Part shown: positions 10,121-19,917 of the stretch, piece by piece
Numbering within the stretch: the first letter of the stretch is position 1
Layout: each line of letters begins with the position of its first letter
Assembly: GCF_026626635.1 (NCBI RefSeq)
Contig: NZ_JAPNKA010000001.1
Span: 682,001 to 746,000, forward strand
Direction of reading: 5' to 3'
DNA from: Archangium lansingense
GTDB taxonomy: Bacteria > Myxococcota > Myxococcia > Myxococcales > Myxococcaceae
Length of the DNA stretch: 64,000 bases
The notes under the pieces: model-generated
The model's database searches: none
Told to the model about the DNA's origin: nothing
The model's input: the letters and a program-made list of their open reading frames with translations, nothing else
Translations under genes and position numbers: made by a program

Positions 10121-11722
10121 ATGCACCCGTTCCGTAAGCCGTTGGCCACCCTGGCCGCTGCTCTTGCCCTATCTGCCTGCGGCCCGCAGGAGCCCGCCCC
10201 CACCACCGAGACCCCGGCTGTGACCGAGGACTCCCGGACTCCCGCGCAGAGCGAGGCTCAGCGCACCCCGTATGAGCTGGATGCCGCCTTCGCCAAGGCG
10301 GGCGCCGACTTCGGCGTTCCGGCCGACCTGCTCAAGGGCATCTCCTACACGGAGACCCGGTGGGAGATGATCCAGGGCAACGTGGAGTTCGAGGGCGTGC
10401 CAGCGGCGTACGGTCTGATGGCGCTGCGCGGTGCGAAGCTCTCCGAGGGCGCGCGCCTGGCCGGCGTGTCCGAGGAGGCGGTGCGCACCCAGCCCGAGGC
10501 CAACATCCGGGCCGCCGCGGCGCTGCTGTCCTCCTATGCCAACGAGCTGAAGGTGGACCGTGCGGACCTGGGCTCGTGGGCCTCGGCCGCCGCGAAGTAC
10601 AGCGGCATCGACAACACCGACGCGCAGGCCCAGTACATCCACCAGGGCGTGTATGACGTGATTCGCAAGGGTGCGGTGGCCCAGACGCCCAAGGGTGACC
10701 TGGCCGTGTCGCTGATGCCCAACCAGGTGCATGCGAAGTTCGCCTCGCCCAGCGTGCACGCGATGAGCGCGGACTATGCCCCCGCCATCTGGCGCGCCTC
10801 GCCCAACTACAATGCGCGTCCGGCGGGCACGGACGTCTCGCTGATCGTCATCCACACCTGCGAGGGGACCTACTCGAGCTGCTGGAGCTGGCTGACGAAC
10901 ACCGCCTCGGGCGTGAGCGCGCACTACGTGGTGAACGAGAGCGGCTCGGAGATCTCCCAGCTCGTGCTCGAGTCCAACCGCGGCTGGCACGTGGGCGCCA
11001 CCTACGACTGCGGCCTCAACGGCAGCGTGATGTGCGGCCTCAACGGCACGTCGGTGAACAACTTCTCGGTGGGCATCGAGCACGGCGGCTCGGCCAGCCA
11101 GGCGTCCTTCCCGGCGGGGCAGATCGACGCCTCGGCGAAGCTCTCGTGCGACATCTCCCTGGGCCAGGGCATCGTGCGTGACAGCTACCACATCGTGGCG
11201 CACGGCCGGTTGCAGCCCGCCAGCCGCACGGACCCGGGCGCCAACTGGCCGTGGAGCACGTACATCAGCAAGATCAAGTCGTACTGCGGTGACTCCACCG
11301 GCAGCAGCATCATCATCGACAGCAACCAGGCCAACAACGACACCTCCAAGGGCTACGTCGAGGTGGTGGGCACGAGCTGGACCTCGTCCACGAACGTGGC
11401 GGGCTACTACGGCTCGGGCTACTACGCCTCGCCCACCGCCGCCGTCTCGGAGCCGGTGACGTTCTGGTTCAACATGCCGGCGGCTGGCACCAAGACGATC
11501 GACGCCTGGTGGACGGCGGCCACGGACCGCTCGACGACCGCGCCCTTCATCATCACCCACTCGGGCGGCACCCAGACGGTGCAGGTGAACCAGCAGGCCA
11601 ACGGCGGCAAGTGGAACACGCTGGGCACGTGGAGCTTCCCGGCCGGCTGGAACAAGGTGCAGCTCAGCCGCTGGACCACGTCTGGCTACTACGTCATCGC
11701 CGACGCCATTCAGGTCCGGTAA
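10121..11722 (+). CDS. Lipoprotein N-acetylmuramoyl-L-alanine amidase with golvesin domain
   Basis: Predicted 533-residue exported peptidoglycan hydrolase. A lipobox LSAC follows a short signal helix. Residues about 45-190 resemble a lysozyme-like/soluble lytic transglycosylase fold ([17 protein letters not shown], with AAYGLMAL). Residues about 220-385 are an Amidase_2/PGRP domain, with zinc-ligand candidates in LIVIHTCEG and [17 protein letters not shown]. Residues about 395-533 match the golvesin-type C-terminal beta domain seen on myxobacterial secreted enzymes ([11 protein letters not shown], then [12 protein letters not shown]). The AAGGAG site 8 nt upstream fixes the start. It is followed after 13 bp by a propeller lipoprotein. 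A role in wall turnover or in attack on prey walls is inference. Confidence 0.87.
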   Translation: MHPFRKPLATLAAALALSACGPQEPAPTTETPAVTEDSRTPAQSEAQRTPYELDAAFAKAGADFGVPADLLKGISYTETRWEMIQGNVEFEGVPAAYGLMALRGAKLSEGARLAGVSEEAVRTQPEANIRAAAALLSSYANELKVDRADLGSWASAAAKYSGIDNTDAQAQYIHQGVYDVIRKGAVAQTPKGDLAVSLMPNQVHAKFASPSVHAMSADYAPAIWRASPNYNARPAGTDVSLIVIHTCEGTYSSCWSWLTNTASGVSAHYVVNESGSEISQLVLESNRGWHVGATYDCGLNGSVMCGLNGTSVNNFSVGIEHGGSASQASFPAGQIDASAKLSCDISLGQGIVRDSYHIVAHGRLQPASRTDPGANWPWSTYISKIKSYCGDSTGSSIIIDSNQANNDTSKGYVEVVGTSWTSSTNVAGYYGSGYYASPTAAVSEPVTFWFNMPAAGTKTIDAWWTAATDRSTTAPFIITHSGGTQTVQVNQQANGGKWNTLGTWSFPAGWNKVQLSRWTTSGYYVIADAIQVR

Positions 11723-11735
11723 TGATGTTGCTGTG

Positions 11736-12878
11736 ATGACTCGGGACTTCGTGAAACAGACGTGGCGGGGTGGGGTGCGGCGGTTGGCCGTGCTCGCCCT
11801 GCTCGGGGCCGGATGCAAGGCGGGCACGTGTGGCTCGGCGTCCGGTTCCGGGCCCCTCTCCGAGGAGGAGCGGAGGGGGATGCCGGGAGTGATTGCCTTC
11901 GTGTCGGAGCGTGCGCCGCAGAAGGATGTGTGGCTGGTGCGGCCGACGGGAGAGCAGTCGCAACTGACACGAGGTCCCGAGGACGAGTACCCCGGCGCGC
12001 CGTCTCCGGATGGCGCGTCGTTGTTGGTGGTAGCGGCGGCGGAGGTGCAGGGGCTGCATGTGGAGCAGCTCCGGCTGGCGCCGCTGGATGGTGGACCGGT
12101 GGTGCTGCTGGCGCCGCCGCGAGGCCGGGCGCGCAACCCGAGCTGGTCGCCGGACGGAAGCTGGTTCGTGGCGGAGTCGGACGCGCAGAGCTTCAGCGAC
12201 GTGGTGCGGCAGGCGCCGCGGGCGGACGCGGAGGTGATGCGGCTGACGCAGGCGCCCGAGGGCAACTTCGAGCCGAGCGTGTCTCCGGACGGGACGCAGG
12301 TGGCGTTCGTGTCCAGCCGCACGGGCGATCCAGAAATCTACGTGATGAAGGCGGACGGGACGGACGTGCGCCAATTGACGAACTTCCACATGGAGGACAT
12401 GGCGCCGAAGTGGAGCCCGGACGGGAAGTGGATTGCGTTCCTGAGCGACCGGGAGGGGCGGGTGCGGGTGTTCGTGGTGAAGCCGGACGGGACGGGGATG
12501 CGGGCGGTGTCGGGCAGCCAGGTGACGGGGGAGGAGCGGGAGCCGGCGTGGAGCCCGGACGGGAAGAAGCTGGCGTTCGTGGGGCGGGCAAAGGACCAGA
12601 AGGCGCGCATCTGGGTGGCGGACATGGCGGGAGGGGAGCCGGTGGCGCTGACAGATGGGAAGAGCATCGATGACCAGCCGGCGTGGAGTCCGGATGGGAA
12701 GTACGTGGTGTACGTATCGGAGCGCACGGGAGACGTGGAGCTGTTCCTGATGCGGGCGAACGGGAGTGGCCAGACGCAGTTGACGAATTCGAAGGGAGCG
12801 GACTGGCTGCCGCGCTGGTTCGTGCCGAAGGCGCCGCTGCCGGCGGGACCGGGCGCGGGCCGAGCCGAGGGCACCTGA
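11736..12878 (+). CDS. TolB-like PD40 beta-propeller lipoprotein
   Basis: Predicted 380-residue envelope protein with an N-terminal signal sequence ending LLGAGCK (imperfect lipobox). It contains at least five WD40-like PD40 repeats with the hallmark WSPDGxxxxF (NPSWSPDGSWFV, FEPSVSPDGTQVAF, PKWSPDGKWIAF, PAWSPDGKKLAF, PAWSPDGKYVVY), as in the C-terminal propeller of TolB. The TolB N-terminal domain is absent, so it is a TolB paralogue rather than TolB. It begins 13 bp after the amidase stop, so the two are probably cotranscribed. ATG 11736 follows an adjacent GTG at 11733. Confidence 0.85.
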   Translation: MTRDFVKQTWRGGVRRLAVLALLGAGCKAGTCGSASGSGPLSEEERRGMPGVIAFVSERAPQKDVWLVRPTGEQSQLTRGPEDEYPGAPSPDGASLLVVAAAEVQGLHVEQLRLAPLDGGPVVLLAPPRGRARNPSWSPDGSWFVAESDAQSFSDVVRQAPRADAEVMRLTQAPEGNFEPSVSPDGTQVAFVSSRTGDPEIYVMKADGTDVRQLTNFHMEDMAPKWSPDGKWIAFLSDREGRVRVFVVKPDGTGMRAVSGSQVTGEEREPAWSPDGKKLAFVGRAKDQKARIWVADMAGGEPVALTDGKSIDDQPAWSPDGKYVVYVSERTGDVELFLMRANGSGQTQLTNSKGADWLPRWFVPKAPLPAGPGAGRAEGT

Positions 12879-12940
12879 GCTTTCTCCGCTGAAGGGCGTC
12901 AGGGCCGTGGGGAACGTGAGGGTGCACCCGAGCCACCTTC

Positions 12941-12975
12941 CCCTCGCCCTCCGGGAGAGGGACGGGGTGAGGGTA
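12941..12975. repeat. REP-like hairpin repeat, copy 2 (degenerate, plus orientation)
   Basis: A weaker copy of the hairpin family. Its stem is degenerate (CCCTC with GAGGG) but the downstream tail GGGGTGAGGGT is conserved. It lies between the convergent ends of the propeller lipoprotein and the carboxypeptidase-regulatory-like lipoprotein. Confidence 0.6.
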
Positions 12976-13020
12976 TCCGTCCCCCAGGTTCCCTCCTGAG
13001 AAGACCCCCGGGCTCAGAGC

Positions 13021-13875
13021 TCACGGAGGGTAGCTGCCTGGATACAGGGTGAGGACCAGCCCCATCCCCGAAGTGGCTCCTGCGCTGCGGGCCTGGTAGT
13101 CCGTGGAGCCCAAGATGGAGAGGCTGAAGGTCTCCGCTTCCGCGCCGGAGTGCACGTAGACGAAGAGTCCGGTGGCGCTCGTGGCGTCCTGGGCGGCGCC
13201 CTGGAAGTCCGGAGCAGGGTAGTAGATGCGGCGGAGGTCGCCGTGGTCGAGCACCACGCGGGCTCCGGCGACGGGCGCGCCCGAGGCATCCACCACGCGG
13301 CCGAGGACGAAGCCGGCCTCGCGCAGCGTGCGGGCCCGGTCCTGGGTATGGGCGCGAATCCACGGCTCTCCGATGGCGCGGGTGAGGGCATCGTGGAATG
13401 AGGTGGGCACCGCCCAGACGCGGGTGCCGATGATGTCGGTGCGTGGCCGGGTGCGGGTGAAGACGGTGTCGAAGACGACCGTGGAGCTGCGCACGAAGCC
13501 CTCGTGCTCGAAGCTGGCGGCGAGGCTCCGGTGGATGTCTCGCACGGGCACATCGGGCACGGCGAACGTACCCGCGGCGCCGATATCACCCCGGCCAAGG
13601 ACGGAGTCCGCGTCGCTCACCCCAACGCGGAGCGGCTCCTCGATGATGAGGGGGAGCCCGTCGAGGGCAGGCACCGGTTGGCCTCGGGCTTCGAGCAGGC
13701 GTGCGGCCTCGGGGAAGACCTCGGCGTGACCGGAGACGGTGATGGCCAGGTGGTCGAGATCGACCATCGTGCTGTCACCGCGATCGACACCCGGATCCGG
13801 GTCCACGGGGCCGCCACAGGCCGCCAGTGCAATCCCGAGGAGAGTACAGCGGAGGACGAGACTCGGACGCTTCAT
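13021..13875 (-). CDS. Lipoprotein with carboxypeptidase regulatory-like domain
   Basis: Predicted 284-residue lipoprotein (signal ending LALAACGG, a good lipobox LAAC). The bulk, about residues 40-190, is unassigned. The C-terminal part (GRVVDASGAPVAGARVVLDHG) is a carboxypeptidase D regulatory-like beta-sandwich, a common surface module. No catalytic motif was seen. The ATG at 13875 is chosen because it starts the signal peptide; the reading frame extends to 13956 without a plausible start. The gene is transcribed from its own promoter downstream of a terminator. Confidence 0.75.
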   Translation of the reverse strand: MKRPSLVLRCTLLGIALAACGGPVDPDPGVDRGDSTMVDLDHLAITVSGHAEVFPEAARLLEARGQPVPALDGLPLIIEEPLRVGVSDADSVLGRGDIGAAGTFAVPDVPVRDIHRSLAASFEHEGFVRSSTVVFDTVFTRTRPRTDIIGTRVWAVPTSFHDALTRAIGEPWIRAHTQDRARTLREAGFVLGRVVDASGAPVAGARVVLDHGDLRRIYYPAPDFQGAAQDATSATGLFVYVHSGAEAETFSLSILGSTDYQARSAGATSGMGLVLTLYPGSYPP

Positions 13876-13981
13876 GTCTGCGCGCCAAGATCTCCACGCC
13901 TCCGTGCATCGGCAATCCACCCCGGAGCCCCGGACGTTCCGTGGAGGACGGAACACTTCGCCACCAAGTGCTCACAGGTGG

Positions 13982-14035
13982 AAAACTCGAAGGGCCGCCC
14001 CTGCCTCATGTGAGGAAGGGAGCGGCCCTCGAGTC
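13982..14035 (-). terminator. Intrinsic terminator of the Gly/Asn-rich lipoprotein gene
   Basis: AGGGCCGC (13991-13998) and GCGGCCCT (14022-14029) pair, extended inward by CCTCA/TGAGG and outward by CTCGA/TCGAG. On the minus strand the hairpin is followed by TTTT (13982-13985). It lies 23 bp beyond the stop of the gene at 14058 and has the form of a Rho-independent terminator. Confidence 0.7.
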
Positions 14036-14057
14036 ACGGACTGCTGGACGTTACGAC

Positions 14058-15476
14058 CTACCTGCGACGGCCCCAGCCATTGCCGTTCCCGCCGCTGCTG
14101 CTGCTACCTCCGCTGCTGCCGCTGTTGCCACGCGGAGGAGGCGGGGCGCTGTTGCCGCCACCGCTGCTGCCACCACCGTTGCCCCAGCCGCCGCTGCTGC
14201 TGCCGCCGCTGTTGCCGCGGGAAGGAGGCGGGGAGCTCGGAGCGCTGCCGCCGCCGCCGCTGTTGCCACCACCGTTGCCCCAGCCGCCGCCACGAGGACG
14301 GTCATCATCGTCACGGCTGCCACCGCTGTTGCCACGGGGCGGGGGCGGGGAGCTCGGGGAGCTGCTGCCACCACCGCTGTTGCCGCCACCGTTGCCCCAG
14401 CCGCCGCCACGAGGACGGTCATCATCGTTGCCGCCGCCGTTGCCGCCGCCGTTGCCGCGGGGAGGAGGCGGGGTGCTGTTGCCGCCGCCGCTGTTGCCAC
14501 CACCGTTGCCCCAGCCGCCGCCACGAGGAGGAGGCGAATCATTGCCATTGCCATTGCCCGGGTTGTTGGTGTGGCCGGGCGGGTTGCCCCCGCCGCCCTG
14601 TCCAGGCGGATTCCCACCGTGGCCCGGAGGCGTGCCGCCGTGGCCCGGCGGAGGGTTGTTGCCACCGCCGCTGTTGCCACCACCGTTGCCCCAGCCGCCG
14701 CCGTTGCCACCGCCATTGCCGTTGCCACCACCGTTGTCCCAGCCTCCGTCGGGACGGGGAGTGTCATTGCCGTTGTTGCCGCCGTTCGGGTTGCCGCTCG
14801 TCGGCGGACGCGTGCCGGTGCCGGTGCCCGGAGGAGGCGGCGGGCGCTGGGAGTTGCCCCAGCCGCCACCGCTCGAGGGCGGAGGATTCGGGTTACCCCA
14901 GCCGCCACCGCTCGTTGGCGGACGCGTGCCGGTGCCGGTGCCCGGAGGAGGCGAGGGCTGGTGGGAGTTGCCCCAGCCGCCGCTCGAAGGGGGAGGCCGG
15001 TTGCCGCCACCATTCACGGGCGAGGCGTCGTGCCCGTTGTCCCAGTTGGAGGGCCGGGGAGGCGGACGGTAGTTGCTGTAGACGTACACGTTCTGCCCGC
15101 GGTCCCAGCGGTACGAGCTGCCCGTGTACGAGTACGGGAAGTAGTCGTGGCTGTGGCGGCCATGCATGTAGCAATGGTGGCCGTCCGCGATCGGGTGGTA
15201 GTCGAGGTACCAGATGACCCGCGGGGCCCGGTAGACGTACACGTCCTCCGAGTACGTGTAGTCGTTGACCTCGGAGGGCGCGTAGCCGTGGACGTGGTTG
15301 TACGACTCGGTGCACCACCCGCCGTACGCGTCCGGGTGAGCACCCGAGTAGCGGTACTGGTAGACGGTGGCCGGGGGGGTGTTGTCCGAGTAGTAGCCGG
15401 GCTGGTGGTAGTGAGCGACACAGCCCGAGCCCATCACCAGGGCGGTTGGGACAGTGAGGAGCAGAAGGCGACGCAT
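14058..15476 (-). CDS. Lipoprotein with Tyr/His-rich head and Gly/Asn/Pro-rich repetitive tail
   Basis: Predicted 472-residue exported protein. The signal ends MGSGC, an imperfect lipobox. Residues about 20-165 are Tyr/His/Asp-rich (VYQYRYSG, YNHVHGYAP, DVYVYRAPRVIWYLDYHP). From about 165 to the end the protein is low complexity, built from GGGWGNGGGNSGGG-like units alternating with PPPPRGNSGG, and ends GGNGNGWGRRR. At DNA level the segment encoding WGNGGG recurs at least five times (near 14173, 14272, 14389, 14502, 14682). A GGAG site precedes the ATG. The tail resembles extracellular matrix or spore-coat low-complexity proteins, but the function is unknown. Confidence 0.8.
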   Translation of the reverse strand: MRRLLLLTVPTALVMGSGCVAHYHQPGYYSDNTPPATVYQYRYSGAHPDAYGGWCTESYNHVHGYAPSEVNDYTYSEDVYVYRAPRVIWYLDYHPIADGHHCYMHGRHSHDYFPYSYTGSSYRWDRGQNVYVYSNYRPPPRPSNWDNGHDASPVNGGGNRPPPSSGGWGNSHQPSPPPGTGTGTRPPTSGGGWGNPNPPPSSGGGWGNSQRPPPPPGTGTGTRPPTSGNPNGGNNGNDTPRPDGGWDNGGGNGNGGGNGGGWGNGGGNSGGGNNPPPGHGGTPPGHGGNPPGQGGGGNPPGHTNNPGNGNGNDSPPPRGGGWGNGGGNSGGGNSTPPPPRGNGGGNGGGNDDDRPRGGGWGNGGGNSGGGSSSPSSPPPPRGNSGGSRDDDDRPRGGGWGNGGGNSGGGGSAPSSPPPSRGNSGGSSSGGWGNGGGSSGGGNSAPPPPRGNSGSSGGSSSSGGNGNGWGRRR

Positions 15477-15553
15477 GGCGGTTCTCCGGGGCCGGCGGCG
15501 GGACACCGGCCCGCCCATTTCATCACGGTGAAGACAGGGAAGCAGACGGGCGG

Positions 15554-15584
15554 GCCGGAAAGATATTCAACACCTGTTTCCGGC
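15554..15584. promoter_or_regulatory. 8-bp inverted repeat GCCGGAAA-N15-TTTCCGGC
   Basis: A perfect 8-bp inverted repeat (15554-15561 and 15577-15584) with an AT-rich 15-nt centre. It lies between the DsbA-family stop and the start of the Gly/Asn-rich lipoprotein gene. It could be an operator in that gene's promoter or a terminator for the upstream gene; there is no T-run. Confidence 0.4.
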
Positions 15585-15612
15585 ATTTCCCCGAGCCCGG
15601 GCTCCAGCCGCG

Positions 15613-16284
15613 CTAGTGCACCACGCGATCGGACGAGCCGGCGCGTGGGGTGTGCAGCTTGCCAAGGCAGGTGAGGATGTGCTCGCGGTACTCGGTCACG
15701 TCGCGCAGGCCGCACACCATCCACCGGCCGGCGATGACGAGCGTGGGCACCCCGCGCACCCCGCGGCTGGAGGCCAGCTGGTGCTCGTCGAGGATGAGCT
15801 TGCGCGTGTCCTGCGAGTGGAACGCCGCCGAGAAGGGGCCCATGTTCAGGCCCACGCGGCTGGCCAGCTCGAAGATGACGTCCGTGCGGGTCACGTTGAC
15901 GCCCTGCTCCAGCGCCGCCCGCTGCATGGCTCGCGCAAGGTAGCCCCTCGCCGCGGGGCCCTGCAGTCGCGCCGCCTCCAGCGCCGCCAGGGCCGGGATG
16001 CTGGTGCGCGGCGCGTCTCCGCCTTGCCACAGCTCCGTCGTCAGCAGCTTCGCCACCGGCTCCGGCTCCTGCTGGGCCCGGCGGACCTCTTCCGTCAGCC
16101 CGCGCAGCTCCTTCTCCGTGGGCCTCTTGTCATGGACGCGCAGCGGGTAGGGCCGTACGCGCCAACGAATGAGGTCTCCGAACTCCTGTTTCAGGGTTTC
16201 CAGCCGCAGGTCGGCCAGGTAGCACCAGGAGCACAGCACATCCTGGTAGACGGTGATCTGCAGCGGCTTGGGCAGGGGCTTCAT
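15613..16284 (-). CDS. DsbA-family thioredoxin-fold oxidoreductase
   Basis: 223-residue DsbA/FrnE-type protein. The first strand is followed at once by the active-site CxxC (Cys18-Ser-Trp-Cys21), and the cis-Pro loop is GVRGVPTLVIAGRW near residue 180. There is no signal peptide with the start chosen, so it would act in the cytosol, as FrnE-like proteins do. The ATG at 16284 matches family N-termini. A GTG at 16425 overlaps the rimK stop (GTGA) but would add about 47 unlikely residues. It lies directly downstream of the rimK-like gene and is probably cotranscribed with it. Confidence 0.88.
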   Translation of the reverse strand: MKPLPKPLQITVYQDVLCSWCYLADLRLETLKQEFGDLIRWRVRPYPLRVHDKRPTEKELRGLTEEVRRAQQEPEPVAKLLTTELWQGGDAPRTSIPALAALEAARLQGPAARGYLARAMQRAALEQGVNVTRTDVIFELASRVGLNMGPFSAAFHSQDTRKLILDEHQLASSRGVRGVPTLVIAGRWMVCGLRDVTEYREHILTCLGKLHTPRAGSSDRVVH

Positions 16285-16421
16285 GTGCGAGCGCCGCGAG
16301 ATTACGAAGGTCGCGCTCCCACTGCCAATCCCCACTGACATTTTGACGGCGAGCCCATTCCCAGGAGGGCCAGGCAAGAGGCTCGTCTGCCCGCCTGCCC
16401 CGCGAGCGTCACGGCCGCGCG

Positions 16422-17462
16422 TCACACCACCTGTAACGGGTTTCCGGTCGCCGCGTGCGTCTTGGCCAGCACGAGCGCGTGGTCGACAATCGCCCCGGCG
16501 ATGTCCTGCTTCGTTGCTCGCTCCAGGCCCTCGAAGCCTGGGCTGGAGTTGAGCTCCATCAGCCTCGGCCCCGCGCGGCCCTCGAGCATGTCCACGCCGG
16601 CGATCTCCAGGCCCAGCAGGTGCGAGGCCCGCACCGCCACCTCTATATAGGAGAAGGGCAGCTCCACCGGGTGGCCTTCGCCGCCGCGGTGGATGTTGGA
16701 GCGGAACTCGCCCTTCTTGGCCCGCCGCTGCATGGCGCCCACCACCTTGTCTCCCACCACCAGGGCGCGCACGTCCCGGCCCTTGCTCTCGGCGACGAAC
16801 TCCTGGAGCACCACCTCCTGCCCCAGGTCCCAGAAGGTGTTGGTGATGGTCTGCACCTCCTGGAGCGAGTGGGCGATCATCACCCCCACCCCCTGGGTGC
16901 CGCGCAGCAGCTTGATGATGACGGGCAGCCCGCCCACTTCTTCCACCAGCTTGCGCACGTTGCTGCGGTCATGCGCCATCACCGTCCGGGGCACGTCCAG
17001 CCCGCCTCGGCACAAGAGCTGGAGCGCCCGCAGCTTGTCGCGGCTCTGGGAGATGGCGGCGGCGCCGTTGAGCACCGCCACGTTCATCATCTCGAAGTGC
17101 TTCACCACCGCCAGGCCGTAGCCGGTGATGGAGGCGCCGATGCGGGGGATGACGACGTCCACGCCCTTGATGTCCACCCCGCGATAGAGCATCCGCGGCT
17201 GGCCCGGGGCGAGCACCATGGTGCAGCGCAGGGTGTCCAGCACCAGGGGCCGGTGACCGCGCTGCTTGATGGCCTCCACCAGCCGCCGGGTGGAGTACAG
17301 GGACCGCTTTCGCGAGAGGATGACCACCGTCTGCTTGGCCCGGGTCCGGCGGGGGACGGGCGGGGCCGGGGGACCGGGCGGCGGTGGCTCGACGGGGCGA
17401 GCGGGGGCCTTCGGGCGGGCCCGGACGGGCGCCTTCTTGGACGAGACCTTCTTGGTGGGCAT
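16422..17462 (-). CDS. rimK: RimK-type ATP-grasp ligase with basic N-terminal extension
   Basis: 346-residue ATP-grasp enzyme of the RimK (ribosomal protein S6 glutamate ligase) family, which joins amino acids by way of an acyl-phosphate. Residues about 45-346 align along the family: IPRIGASITGYGLAVVKHFE, the ATP-binding VIIKLLRGTQGVGVMIA, VLQEFVAESKGRDVRALVVG, GEFRSNIHRGGEG, and the metal site MELNSSPGFEGLE. Residues 1-45 form an extension rich in Lys, Ala and Pro that is not part of standard RimK. The target (S6 or another protein, or a small molecule) cannot be read. It is divergent from the FHA-sigma54 activator gene. Confidence 0.87.
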   Translation of the reverse strand: MPTKKVSSKKAPVRARPKAPARPVEPPPPGPPAPPVPRRTRAKQTVVILSRKRSLYSTRRLVEAIKQRGHRPLVLDTLRCTMVLAPGQPRMLYRGVDIKGVDVVIPRIGASITGYGLAVVKHFEMMNVAVLNGAAAISQSRDKLRALQLLCRGGLDVPRTVMAHDRSNVRKLVEEVGGLPVIIKLLRGTQGVGVMIAHSLQEVQTITNTFWDLGQEVVLQEFVAESKGRDVRALVVGDKVVGAMQRRAKKGEFRSNIHRGGEGHPVELPFSYIEVAVRASHLLGLEIAGVDMLEGRAGPRLMELNSSPGFEGLERATKQDIAGAIVDHALVLAKTHAATGNPLQVV

Positions 17463-17529
17463 GGAAGGGCGGTAAGCCTACCACGGGAGGGGGGCAGGTG
17501 GCGTCGGCGGTGTTTGCTATCATCGGAAA

Positions 17530-18984
<1,455 letters not shown>

Positions 18985-19101
18985 CGCGGTGTGTTATCGA
19001 GTCCATTCATGGACAAATGTCGCAGCCGGGCAGCCAGGCGGTTGCCGCGGTCCAGTTGACCGATGGGAAGGTCAGCGCTGGAGTGTGACAAAGGCCCTGA
19101 C

Positions 19102-19917
19102 ATGAGTACCGACGAGTCCCACCCCCCCAGGGGACGCGAATCCGGTCAAGCGGCGGTGGAAGCCGCGCTGACGCTGCCGCTGGTCATCTTCCTCGTGTTG
19201 GGGACGCTGCAGCTTTTCATGATGCTGCAGGGGCGCATCATCGCCGAGTACGCCGCCTTCCAGGCGGTGCGAGCCGGCAGCCGCAATCACGGCGACTGCG
19301 TGCCCATGGTGCATGCGGCGCTGGCCGGACTGCTGCCCAGCGTGACGCCCTACCTGGGAGGCAGGGGCGGGGGCTCGGCGGCGGAGAAGCTGGCCTCGGC
19401 CTGGGCGGATCGGATTGGCTCCAGCCCCCAGAACCCGGACCCGAAATACGTGAGGGGCAGGGGACGGGATGGCAAGCACGACGGGCCCATCTTCTGGCTG
19501 GTGCGCGAGTCGCCCCGGGCCTCGGCCGTGGACAACCCGGAGGATCGCGACTTCGACCTGCCTCAAGGGGACGGCTCCCAGGCCATGCGCCTGGAAGTGC
19601 GCCTCGTCTATTGGTACCGGCTGCGCATCCCCTTCGCGGACTGGGTCATCAGCCGCATGCTGCTGGCCCACCTGGGGTTGAAGAACTACAACGCCACCAA
19701 CCCGCTGATGCCGGCGGATGCCAAGGCCGGCTGGGAGCAGACCTCCCCGCGCGTGGCCAACCTGGATCCGCTCATTCGTGACGAGCTGCGCTCCCGGGTC
19801 AACTCCGGCCAGTACGTGTTCCCCATCCAGGCCACCTACGGCATGCGGATGATGACGCCCGCGCGCCGGGTGCACTTCGACCAGCAGAACTGCGCTTCCA
19901 CGCCGGAGGGCCTGTGA
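19102..19917 (+). CDS. TadE-like pseudopilin protein
   Basis: 271-residue membrane-anchored protein of the TadE/F type. It begins with a short polar leader (GRESGQAAVEAALTLPL) followed by a single hydrophobic helix (VIFLVLGTLQLFMML), the standard TadE layout with the E-A-A-L pattern at the helix start. The remainder is a long exported domain (SNPDP-type loop, RLRIPFADWVISRML) of unknown fold. The start at 19102 gives the usual short leader; an upstream in-frame start at 19063 is possible. The stop overlaps the next ATG (TGATG), implying translational coupling. Confidence 0.8.
   Translation: MSTDESHPPRGRESGQAAVEAALTLPLVIFLVLGTLQLFMMLQGRIIAEYAAFQAVRAGSRNHGDCVPMVHAALAGLLPSVTPYLGGRGGGSAAEKLASAWADRIGSSPQNPDPKYVRGRGRDGKHDGPIFWLVRESPRASAVDNPEDRDFDLPQGDGSQAMRLEVRLVYWYRLRIPFADWVISRMLLAHLGLKNYNATNPLMPADAKAGWEQTSPRVANLDPLIRDELRSRVNSGQYVFPIQATYGMRMMTPARRVHFDQQNCASTPEGL

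Noticed and set aside
14080..15072. Pro/Leu-rich open frame opposite the Gly/Asn-rich lipoprotein
   Set aside because: It is the complement of a low-complexity gene. The sense gene has signal peptide, ribosome binding site and terminator; this one has none.
15613..16425. GTG start at 16425 for the DsbA-family gene, overlapping the rimK stop
   Set aside because: Attractive as a coupled start (GTGA), but it would add about 47 residues without family character before the first strand.
17463..17529. Sigma54 promoter before the FHA activator
   Set aside because: A TGGCG...TTGC-like string is present, but the spacing between GG and GC is 14 instead of 10.
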